NCBI GenBank assembly: GCA_964471865.1 | Contig: CAYYHU010000052.1 | Coordinates: forward strand, 1 to 10,371 | Source of the DNA: CAYMUC01 sp964471865 | GTDB taxonomy: Bacteria; Actinomycetota; Acidimicrobiia; Acidimicrobiales; Ilumatobacteraceae | DNA length: 10,371 nucleotides | Direction of reading: 5' to 3' | Shown here: piece by piece, positions 1 to 6,331 of the stretch | Layout of the letters: each line of letters begins with the position of its first letter | Position numbering within the stretch: the stretch's first letter is position 1 | Notes under the pieces: model-generated | The model's database searches: none | The model's input: only the letters and a program-made list of their open reading frames with translations | What the model was told of the DNA's origin: nothing | Made by a program: the position numbers and the translations under genes

Positions 1-1702
1 AACTCTGAGCACTGCCACCACTGGGGTCAGACGACACGCTCACTGTCACGCCACCGGTTCCCACGACCACCGTAGGCTCGAGGGGGATCGGCATCGAATC
101 GACGACCGTGACGACGGCCGAACTCGTCGGTGAGGATCCATAGGCGTTGGTCGCCACGGTTGTGAACGTGTACTGCAGGCCATTGGTGAGACCGCTCATC
201 ACACACGACCGATCAGGGTTCGTGACCGTGCAGGTATGGGTGGCACCCGCACTGGTCGTCGCCGTGACGAGATAACTCGACGGAATACCCACGCCTGAGC
301 TCGGATCGGGTGCCACACTGACCGTGGCCGATCCATTGCCGACCACGACGCTGGGAATCGTTGGTTGTCCCGGAGCGGTGAGGCTCGCGAGAAACTGCGC
401 TGACAGTGTCGACGTACTCAAACCGTTCGTCGCCGATGCGGTGACGGTGTAGGTCACCCCAGCCGTCAGACCGGAGATGTCACAGGACGTGTCGGGAACC
501 GTCACGGTGCAGGTGAAAACGTTGGGCGAGTCGACAGCGGCGACGAGGTACGAGGTCGGTGGTCCTCCCGGGCTACCCGCGGAGACAGTCACGGTCATCG
601 TTCCGCTCCCGATCCCCAGGACGCCGACCTGGGATTGTCCAGGTGCTTCGAACTCGAAGGGGAAGGCGGAACTGGGAGCGGAGGTTCCGATGCCGTTGGT
701 CGCCGTCGTCGTGACGTTGTACGTCTGTGCGCGAGTGAGACCGTCCACATAACAACTCGACGTCGTTGACGTCGTGACCACGGTGCAGGAAAAGCCACCA
801 GGCATCAGATACACGTCGTAGCGTTGGACCGTCCCACCGCCAGGATCCGTGGACACACTCACGGTCACTCCGGTCGCCCCGACCTCGACGCGATCGGTGA
901 CCGGAATCGGCAACACGTCCACGAGGGCCGATGTCGAGGCGCTCGCAGGCGATGTTCCACCGTTGTTCGTGGCCGACATGTCGAAGGAGTACGTCGTACC
1001 GTTGGTGAGTCCCGTGATCGTGCAGTCCGTCTCGGGGGGCGTGACGGTACAGGTGACGGGACCTGGCGCTCCGGTCACCGTGTAATACGCCGGCGTCCCC
1101 CCACTCGTCGTCGCATTCACACTGATCGTGGCGGTCGCAAAGCCCACGACCACCGTTGGTGCAAGCGGCGCCGCCGGATCGCCGGGTACGACGACCACGG
1201 GACTGCTCGGACTCGACGGGCCAGCATCGTTGTAGGCCGAGGTGGTGACCGTGTACGACACTCCATCGGTGAGGGGTGTGATCGTGCACGAGAACGCCGG
1301 TGACACGACGGTGCAGGTGGCACCACCGGGACTGGCATAGGCGATGTACCCGGTGGGGGATCCTCCACCACTACCCGGGGTCGGAGTCACGACGAGTTCT
1401 TGGTCACCGGCTACGACTCCAGGAGTCCCAGGAACTGCTACGACACCCGTGGTACGAGTGACTCCGGCGCTGTCACCTGAGGTCCCTTGATCACTGCTCG
1501 CGGTGGCTGTGAACGTGTACTCGGTTCCCGACGTCAGGCCAGCAATGGTGCATGAGGTGGCAGGGGCCGTCACGGTACAGCTCAGCCCACCCGGCTGAGC
1601 CGTCACGAGATACGAGGTCGGGACCCCGCCAACCCCCGCGGCCACCGTGATGGTCGCCGTCGTGGTACCGACGGTGACCGACGTGATCGTCGGCACTCCC
1701 GG
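1..1702 (-). repeat. Tandem fibronectin type III-like repeats
   Basis: Six full units and one partial unit, each about 270-285 bp, start near 1702, 1431, 1189, 920, 648, 375 and 95. Each unit opens with a Pro-rich linker (PGxP or PIP), then a VVVG-T-A-T-I-T-V strand and a SYLVTA strand. A Cys pair (CTVTAPATSC type) follows, and the unit closes with GLTNGTxYTFTxxATNxxGxSxxS. These are FN3-like spacer or adhesion modules, common in actinobacterial exported proteins. The array continues past the left edge, so the total number is unknown. Confidence 0.8.
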
Positions 1703-3001
1703 CAACGACGCAGCAGCGATCGGTGTCAACTGATTGCCAGTGGTGACGTCATTGCCGAGGCGACCGTTCTCCTGGGATCCCCAACAGAAAACCGAGCCGG
1801 ATTCGATGGCACACGCATGGTTGTAGTCAGAGCTGACCTGGGTGACCGCCCCGTTATTGGCCATGGCGCCGGACTGCGATACCCGAGTTGCGACGATACG
1901 CCCGGTCGTCGTGCCATCACCGACCTGTCCATAGGAGTTGGTGCCGAAGCAATAGACGATTCCACCTTCCACGACGCAGGAGGCATTGCCAGCATGCGCC
2001 GATGTCACTGCGGTATTGGTCATCCCATTCGCTGACACGGCAGGCCGTGGAACGGTGGACTGAGACCGATCGCCGGTCCCGTGGTTGCCGTATCCGCCAA
2101 GGCCCCAGCAATACAGCACCCCCGTGTGGACGGCGCATACCGTCAGACCGATCGTGGACACCGAGGTGACGCCCGAATTCACGAAACCGTTCGCATTGGA
2201 GACCTTGACGGGCTGTTTGTTCGCTTTCGTGGTCGACCCATTTCCCATCTGGCCGTAGGCCCCCGAACCCCAGCAGTAGAGAACGCCAGTTTTGAGGGCA
2301 CAGGCGGTGGTGCCAACCGCTACGGCGGTGATCCCCGCGTTGGTGCCCATGGCACCGGCCAACACCTTTCTGGGCACGTTGCGGTGAGTCGTGGTTCCGT
2401 CGCCCACAGTGCCGAGACCATTGGCTCCCCAGCAGTACACGATCCCCGACTCGACAGCGCACGCCCCGAAATAGCCAACCGAGACCGCAGTCACGTTCCC
2501 GTTGTTCTGGAAGCCGTTCGCTACCGACACCTTGACCGGCGTGGTGGAGTCGGTATTTCGTCCGTTGCCCAGCTGACCGACGCTGTTTTGGCCCCAGCAA
2601 AACACCACGCCGTTCTCGATCGCACACGTCACCTTGTTACCGGCTGACACGGTCGTGACATTGGTGTTGGTGAAGCCCCCACCGGCGTTCACCTTGGATG
2701 GCCGGGGTTGATCGATCGGGGGCGGAGGGTACACCGGGGGTCGGGGCGGCGGCAGGACACCGAGTTGACCTCTCGTCCCCGCACCCCAGCAGTAGAGCAC
2801 GGCATTTTCGATGGCGCAGGTGTGGTCGTACCCGACGTCGACAAACGAGACGTTCGCGTTCTGCCACCCACTCGTGGCATTCACCGTCGGAGTCGAAAGA
2901 CCGGGTACCGCCACGATCATCGCTGCCGTGAGGACACCGACCAAACATTTTGCAATGGACGTGACCAATGGTTGTGGTGAGCGAAGGAGCACGATACTCA
3001 C
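1..3001 (-). CDS. Secreted RCC1 beta-propeller / fibronectin type III repeat protein (3' end outside window)
   Basis: The frame is open from a GTG at 3001 to the left edge: 1000 codons and no stop. Residues 1-42 look like a Sec signal peptide: a basic start, a hydrophobic stretch (CLVGVLTAAMIVAV, about 19-32) and a possible cut after VNA (40-42). Residues 51 to about 430 contain seven RCC1-type units of about 52-64 residues, each with a core like CAIENGVVFCWGQNSVGQLG, so a whole seven-bladed propeller is likely. From about residue 434 come FN3-like units of about 90 residues (GLTNGTxYTFTxxATN signature); six are complete and a seventh is cut by the window edge. A Pro-rich insert lies at residues 84-101 after blade 1. 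The start was chosen because no ATG or GTG lies between it and an in-frame TGA about 50 bases upstream, and a GGGAG lies 12 bases before it. The protein is probably extracellular or wall-associated and may bind a ligand or partner; the target is unknown. Enzymatic domains could follow outside the window. Confidence 0.9.
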   Translation of the reverse strand, partial: MSIVLLRSPQPLVTSIAKCLVGVLTAAMIVAVPGLSTPTVNATSGWQNANVSFVDVGYDHTCAIENAVLYCWGAGTRGQLGVLPPPRPPVYPPPPIDQPRPSKVNAGGGFTNTNVTTVSAGNKVTCAIENGVVFCWGQNSVGQLGNGRNTDSTTPVKVSVANGFQNNGNVTAVSVGYFGACAVESGIVYCWGANGLGTVGDGTTTHRNVPRKVLAGAMGTNAGITAVAVGTTACALKTGVLYCWGSGAYGQMGNGSTTKANKQPVKVSNANGFVNSGVTSVSTIGLTVCAVHTGVLYCWGLGGYGNHGTGDRSQSTVPRPAVSANGMTNTAVTSAHAGNASCVVEGGIVYCFGTNSYGQVGDGTTTGRIVATRVSQSGAMANNGAVTQVSSDYNHACAIESGSVFCWGSQENGRLGNDVTTGNQLTPIAAASLPGVPTITSVTVGTTTATITVAAGVGGVPTSYLVTAQPGGLSCTVTAPATSCTIAGLTSGTEYTFTATASSDQGTSGDSAGVTRTTGVVAVPGTPGVVAGDQELVVTPTPGSGGGSPTGYIAYASPGGATCTVVSPAFSCTITPLTDGVSYTVTTSAYNDAGPSSPSSPVVVVPGDPAAPLAPTVVVGFATATISVNATTSGGTPAYYTVTGAPGPVTCTVTPPETDCTITGLTNGTTYSFDMSATNNGGTSPASASTSALVDVLPIPVTDRVEVGATGVTVSVSTDPGGGTVQRYDVYLMPGGFSCTVVTTSTTSSCYVDGLTRAQTYNVTTTATNGIGTSAPSSAFPFEFEAPGQSQVGVLGIGSGTMTVTVSAGSPGGPPTSYLVAAVDSPNVFTCTVTVPDTSCDISGLTAGVTYTVTASATNGLSTSTLSAQFLASLTAPGQPTIPSVVVGNGSATVSVAPDPSSGVGIPSSYLVTATTSAGATHTCTVTNPDRSCVMSGLTNGLQYTFTTVATNAYGSSPTSSAVVTVVDSMPIPLEPTVVVGTGGVTVSVSSDPSGGSAQS
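1735..2851 (-). repeat. Seven RCC1-type propeller repeats
   Basis: Seven tandem units begin with a V-T-x-V-S-x-G strand followed by C-x8-C-W-G. The first starts at 2851 and the seventh ends near 1735. Unit cores read CAIENAVLYCWG, CAIENGVVFCWG, CAVESGIVYCWG, CALKTGVLYCWG, CAVHTGVLYCWG, CVVEGGIVYCFG and CAIESGSVFCWG. Seven is the blade number of the RCC1 fold, so this part looks complete. The second Cys directly precedes Trp-Gly (Phe-Gly in unit 6). Units differ in the loop between the GQLG turn and the next strand, the longest being the Pro-rich loop of unit 1. Confidence 0.85.
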
Positions 3002-3084
3002 GGTAGCCCGCGGCTCCCGTGCCCTGTCACACCAAAGAACAAGGTTCGCTCAGCCATCGAGCCAGCCAAGCCGATGCGACGTCG

Positions 3085-3158
3085 TGGAGACGATGGGATT
3101 CGAACCCACGACCCCCTGCTTGCAAAGCAGGTGCTCTAGCCAACTGAGCTACGTCCCC
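3085..3158 (-). tRNA. tRNA-Ala (anticodon TGC)
   Basis: The minus strand folds as a full cloverleaf. The acceptor stem GGGGACG pairs with CGTCTCC (one G-U pair). The D arm is GCTC/GAGC, the anticodon stem CCTGC/GCAGG with loop TTTGCAA, and the T arm GTGGG-TTCGAAT-CCCAT, followed by discriminator A. The anticodon TGC reads alanine. CCA is not encoded (the next bases are CGA). The gene is a singleton between the zinc-ribbon gene (66 bp upstream) and the RCC1/FN3 gene. A possible -10 TAACCT lies about 15 bases before the mature 5' end. Plus-strand peptides resembling GFEPTTPCLQSRCSS here are only its antisense. Confidence 0.97.
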
Positions 3159-3223
3159 GAGGCGTGCCACAGGTTAGCGGTGGATAGGCGCCCGCCACTC
3201 GCTCAGGGAACCGAGAAGCGCCC

Positions 3224-3430
3224 TCAGTCGTCTTTGAGCGCGACTGCGTTCGGCGTCACGTTCATCTTCGGCTCGTACTCGGCGACATCGACGGTTCGCC
3301 CTTCGGCTCGGAACCGTTCGCGCAGTTCCCCCCGACACCCCTCGCAAGGACCGTGGAATCGCTGGTGAACCCGGCTGCCACATCGAGGACAGGTCACCTC
3401 GACCGGCTCGAGATCGCTGGGCACCATCAC
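3224..3430 (-). CDS. Small zinc-ribbon protein, 68 aa
   Basis: This short protein has two CxxC knuckles, C14-PR-C17 and C29-EG-C32, spaced as in a zinc ribbon, then a charged helix and the tail EYEPKMNVTPNAVALKDD. From memory this tail recurs in small uncharacterised actinobacterial proteins; its function is not known to me. It starts 34 bp after the stop of the DinB-family gene on the same strand, so the two are probably co-transcribed. The start is ambiguous: GTG 3430, ATG 3427 and GTG 3424 are adjacent, with only GGGG-type purines just before them. Likely cytoplasmic, with no signal peptide or membrane segment. It could bind nucleic acid or a protein partner, but nothing in the sequence says which. 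Confidence 0.75.
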   Translation of the reverse strand: MMVPSDLEPVEVTCPRCGSRVHQRFHGPCEGCRGELRERFRAEGRTVDVAEYEPKMNVTPNAVALKDD

Positions 3431-3464
3431 CCCATCATGCCCGACCGAATGACGATGACGGCGA

Positions 3465-4253
3465 TCAAATCACGTTGATGGCATCCAGAACAGCAGCTGC
3501 GGAACCATCGACGTCACCGCTGAGAACACCGTGGTGACGCCAATCCGCGCGCTTCGTACCCCAGGACACGAAGTCGTGGGCGCTCGACGTGAACGTGGCG
3601 ACACCCGAACCCTCCCCGGGAGTAACGACCCACGCATCGCTGGTTGGCTCGAGAACCCATCGCCCACCACCAGGTCCCTCGAGGACGAGTGCGACCGCAA
3701 CGGCGGGTGCCGCCGCGAGCTCGGTTGCACACATCTGGGGAAGTCCCGCCAACATCCACTCGAGAGTCGCCTCGAGGGCTGCTACGTCCTGAAGGAGTGC
3801 GGCGGCTTGGGGAATGGCCGCTCCGATGTCGTGGCGAAGATGGCAGTAGTGATCGAAGACGATGGCGTTGGCCAACAGATGCATCGGATGCTGGCCGAGA
3901 TTCGCCATCGGGATCACCATCTCGGCGAGACCAGGTTCCTGCATGGCGGCAAGCGCCGCGATGCCAGCGTCACTCCACTGGTCGTATTCGGCCCGGACTT
4001 GTTCGGGCGTCCAGTCTTTGCGGGCTTGGACCGGAACCTCCGCGTCGGCCTCGGCATCCGCCCCCGCTCCACCTTCGATGGTGGTCGGATCCGCGATCAG
4101 ATGGAAGACCGAGGCCATATGACAGACCACGTCCTGGACGCGCCACCCCTCACACCCCGACGGTGCCTCCCACTCCTCGGGTGTCAAACGGGCCAGCAGT
4201 TCCTTCGCCCGAGACTGTTCGCTCCGCAGTGCATCGATCGCCGCCTTGGTCAT
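3465..4253 (-). CDS. Maleylpyruvate isomerase / mycothiol-dependent DinB-like family protein, 262 aa
   Basis: The N-terminal part (about residues 1-150) matches the DinB-like four-helix metal-binding fold of the mycothiol-dependent maleylpyruvate isomerase family. The signature CEGWRVQDVVCHMAS carries the first metal-ligand His (H45). The later helix IVFDHYCHLRHDI (131-143) supplies His at 135, 138 and 141; I cannot say which of them bind metal. The C-terminal part (about 160-262) looks like the SCP2-like companion domain, with GGGRWVLEPTSDAWVV and a HHGVLSGD strand near the end. Members use mycothiol or another thiol as cofactor for isomerase or transferase reactions, but the substrate is unknown here. 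The ATG at 4253 is fixed by a perfect AGGAGG seven bases upstream. The gene is divergent from the MgtE-N gene and probably leads an operon with the zinc-ribbon gene. Confidence 0.85.
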   Translation of the reverse strand: MTKAAIDALRSEQSRAKELLARLTPEEWEAPSGCEGWRVQDVVCHMASVFHLIADPTTIEGGAGADAEADAEVPVQARKDWTPEQVRAEYDQWSDAGIAALAAMQEPGLAEMVIPMANLGQHPMHLLANAIVFDHYCHLRHDIGAAIPQAAALLQDVAALEATLEWMLAGLPQMCATELAAAPAVAVALVLEGPGGGRWVLEPTSDAWVVTPGEGSGVATFTSSAHDFVSWGTKRADWRHHGVLSGDVDGSAAAVLDAINVI

Positions 4254-4260
4254 CGCTCAT

Positions 4261-4266
4261 CCTCCT
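4261..4266 (-). promoter_or_regulatory. Shine-Dalgarno AGGAGG of the DinB-family gene
   Basis: A perfect AGGAGG on the minus strand lies seven bases before the ATG at 4253. It is the strongest ribosome binding site I found in the window and fixes that start. Confidence 0.8.
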
Positions 4267-4321
4267 GATCGATCCCTGACCCTCGCAGTCCACTTCGCAT
4301 GGACGTCCACCGACCCTAGGC

Positions 4322-4341
4322 GTGACCGTGACGACGGTCAC
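4322..4341. promoter_or_regulatory. Operator-like inverted repeat in the divergent intergenic region
   Basis: Perfect 7-bp arms GTGACCG and CGGTCAC are separated by six bases (TGACGA). The site sits between the divergent DinB-family and MgtE-N genes, 69 bp and 54 bp from their starts. The layout suits a dimeric repressor or activator controlling one or both genes. A short RNA hairpin is an alternative. Confidence 0.4.
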
Positions 4342-4376
4342 CAGTGGACTCGCCGAGCAAGACCACGGCCTGAGGT

Positions 4377-4389
4377 GTTGCGTCGCAAC
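4377..4389. promoter_or_regulatory. 13-bp palindrome just before the MgtE-N start
   Basis: GTTGCG-T-CGCAAC is a perfect odd palindrome ending five bases before the ATG at 4395, where a ribosome binding site would be expected. It could be an operator over the transcription start or a small hairpin affecting translation. If translation starts at the GTG at 4437, it lies 47 bases upstream instead. Confidence 0.35.
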
Positions 4390-4394
4390 GTTCG

Positions 4395-5663
4395 ATGCAC
4401 CCGTACCGATCAAGACGATTCGGTAGCCTCCCGCAGGTGGCTGGCGACTTGATCTATGCGTTCAGGGTGAAGCGACTTCCCCTGCTCGACGCGGGCGGCG
4501 CCACCATTGGACGCCTCGACGACATCATCGTGGTACCCGGTCGCGATCGTCGGCCCCCTCGAGTCGTGGGGTTCGTGGCGCTGAGCCAGCGCCGACGGAT
4601 CTTCGTCAACGCGAACCGCATCGCCGAGCTTGCCCCGACCGGCGCCCGGCTGCGGAGCTGGGATGTGGACGTCAACCCCTTCCAATCGCGACCGGGCGAG
4701 CGGCTGCTGGGTCATGACGTCATCGACCGCCGCGTCGGCGATGAAACAGTCAGCGATGTGGCCCTTCGCCCCATCGATGATGGTCGGACCCACGGATGGG
4801 AGGTCGCCAAGGTGCGCCTCGTGCGCCGCAGCGCTCTGCGGCGCCGCCCCAGCCACCGTCTCGTGGACTGGACCGAGGTGCGCTCGCTCTTCGCTGCCGA
4901 TTCGGAAATGGCAGCCGAAGCCGCCCGGCTACGAGACCTCCATCCCAGTGACGTCGCCTCCGTCGTGCGCGCTCTCCCCCTGGCCCAGCGACGCCTTCTG
5001 GCGGAATCGATGGACGATGAGCGTTTGGCGGATCTGCTCGAGGAACTTCCCGAGCCCGAACAACTCCGGCTCATCGAAGGTCTGGATCCCGAGCGGCTCG
5101 TCAGCGTGCTCGAGGAGATGGAATACGACGACCTCGTCGACCTTCTCGCGGAAATGCCTGGAGACCAGCGAACCCAGGTCCTCGAAGCCATGGACGACGA
5201 GGATGCCGAGGTCGTGAGGCGCCTCTTGGCCTATGAGGAGGGAACCGCCGGCGCCCTCATGACTCCCGAGATCATCATCCTGGGAGCCAACGCCACCGTG
5301 GCCGAGGCACTCGCTCAGGTTCGGGACCCCGACTGGTTGGTCTCGATCGCGGCTCAGGTCTTCGTCACCCGGCCGCCGTTCAAGCCACCGACCGGGTCCT
5401 ATCTCGGTGTTGTTCACTTCCAGCGGCTCCTACGCGAACCCCCGTCGATGGAATTGGGCTCCTGTCTCGAAGACGAGCCCGCCGTGAGCCCGGACGCGAC
5501 CGAACGCGAGGTCGCTGAGCGGATCGCCACCTACAACCTGATGGCCATTGCCGTGGTGGACGATGCCGCACGACTGCTCGGTGCGATCACCGTGGACGAC
5601 GTCTTGGACCGAGCTCTCCCGGTGGGTTGGCGCCAGCGTCGACGCCAGGTGGTGCGCTCATGA
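4395..5663 (+). CDS. PRC-barrel / MgtE N-terminal / CBS domain protein without transporter domain, 422 aa
   Basis: Residues about 20-95 and 101-147 look like two PRC-barrel-like units (YAFRVKRLPLLDAGGATIGRLDD; LLGHDVIDRRVGDETVSDVALRP). Residues about 165-285 are the MgtE N-domain superhelix of acidic ten-residue-scale repeats (LADLLEELPE, LVSVLEEMEYDDLVDLLAEMP, YEEGTAGALMTPE). A CBS pair covers about 287-408. In the MgtE channel these parts form the cytosolic Mg2+ sensor. Here no membrane segment follows, so the protein is probably a soluble divalent-cation or nucleotide sensor. Its stop overlaps the DUF1003 start (ATGA), implying coupled synthesis. The start is uncertain: neither ATG 4395 nor GTG 4437 has a clear Shine-Dalgarno site, and GTG 4437 (giving 408 aa, beginning about six residues before the YAFR strand) fits my memory of homologues well. 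Confidence 0.88.
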   Translation: MHPYRSRRFGSLPQVAGDLIYAFRVKRLPLLDAGGATIGRLDDIIVVPGRDRRPPRVVGFVALSQRRRIFVNANRIAELAPTGARLRSWDVDVNPFQSRPGERLLGHDVIDRRVGDETVSDVALRPIDDGRTHGWEVAKVRLVRRSALRRRPSHRLVDWTEVRSLFAADSEMAAEAARLRDLHPSDVASVVRALPLAQRRLLAESMDDERLADLLEELPEPEQLRLIEGLDPERLVSVLEEMEYDDLVDLLAEMPGDQRTQVLEAMDDEDAEVVRRLLAYEEGTAGALMTPEIIILGANATVAEALAQVRDPDWLVSIAAQVFVTRPPFKPPTGSYLGVVHFQRLLREPPSMELGSCLEDEPAVSPDATEREVAERIATYNLMAIAVVDDAARLLGAITVDDVLDRALPVGWRQRRRQVVRS

Positions 5664-6331
5664 ACACCCCTGACCCCCGCCGTCGCCTCAGTGTGCGCAG
5701 CGCCCCGCGCCGGGGACCGGATCTGTCGGCACCCCGGGACTCGCGTGGTCTCGGATTGTCCTACGACCCCGACGCATTCGGACGCTTCGCCGAAAGCGTC
5801 GCTCGTTACTTCGGAACCGCCCGATTCCTCGTCATCCAGTCGTTGATCGTGGTGTTGTGGATCGCCGCGAACGTGGCATTGGTGACCCTGCGCTGGGACC
5901 CGTACCCCTTCATCTTGTTGAACCTGGCCTTCTCCACCCAGGCCGCGTACGCGGCGCCGTTGATCCTCTTGGCCCAGAACCGCCAGGAAATTCGGGACCG
6001 CGCCGCCGCTGAGAACGATCGCAAAGTGGCCGAACGCACTCAGGCTGATGCCGAGTTCCTCGCTCGAGAGATCGCCAGTGTTCGGGTGATGCTCTCCGAC
6101 GTGGTCACCACCCAGGATCTGCGGGAGCAACTCGACGACGTCGCTCGGCTTCTCGCCGACCTCCGTGCGCGCCTCGATCAGGCCGAAGGCGCCGCGTTTG
6201 ACGACACCGCTGATTCACGATCATCGCCGTCCGATGCCGATCCGACTGCTGGCCGAAGCGACACCACCGAGTCGACAGCGGCGACCGTCGCCTCTGCGAA
6301 CGCCCCCGGGTCCTCCCAGGGCACGAGATGA
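5660..6331 (+). CDS. DUF1003 family two-TM membrane protein, 223 aa
   Basis: The core (about 36-145) is DUF1003-like: FAESVARYFGTARFLVIQS leads into TM1 (about 56-77), WDPYPFILLNLAFSTQAAYAAP leads into TM2 (about 81-105), and the typical QNRQEIRDRAAAENDRKVAER stretch follows. Residues about 110-176 form a charged heptad-like helix, probably a coiled coil. Residues 177-223 are a Ser/Thr/Asp/Ala-rich tail that looks disordered. The ATG at 5660 shares four bases (ATGA) with the upstream stop, so this protein is probably made in step with the MgtE-N/CBS protein and may be its membrane partner. DUF1003 has no established biochemical function that I know of. The tail-coding part overlaps the convergent hydrolase gene by 154 bp. 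Confidence 0.88.
   Translation: MNTPDPRRRLSVRSAPRRGPDLSAPRDSRGLGLSYDPDAFGRFAESVARYFGTARFLVIQSLIVVLWIAANVALVTLRWDPYPFILLNLAFSTQAAYAAPLILLAQNRQEIRDRAAAENDRKVAERTQADAEFLAREIASVRVMLSDVVTTQDLREQLDDVARLLADLRARLDQAEGAAFDDTADSRSSPSDADPTAGRSDTTESTAATVASANAPGSSQGTR

Noticed and set aside
573..2627. Long alternative frames on the minus strand (for example 573-1289 and 1917-2627) and plus-strand frames over the same DNA
   Set aside because: They are shifted readings of the RCC1/FN3 repeats, with His/Arg-rich or Cys/Trp-rich nonsense composition. The real frame shows coherent repeats across 1000 codons.
3186..3219. Nested inverted repeat GGCGC...GCGCC between the zinc-ribbon gene and tRNA-Ala as a terminator
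   Set aside because: Short interrupted stems, no T-run, and it overlaps the likely tRNA promoter region; too weak to call.
2811..3368. Plus-strand frame containing GFEPTTPCLQSRCSS
   Set aside because: It is the antisense of tRNA-Ala, a familiar spurious peptide, and runs across gene boundaries.
3531..4279. Two plus-strand frames of 245 and 211 codons opposite the DinB-family gene
   Set aside because: Arg/Gly/Pro-rich antisense shadows; the opposite strand has a recognised family, a perfect Shine-Dalgarno site and normal codon use.
4410..5417. Minus-strand frames opposite the MgtE-N/CBS gene
   Set aside because: Shadows of the acidic helical repeats; no family resemblance and no start signals.
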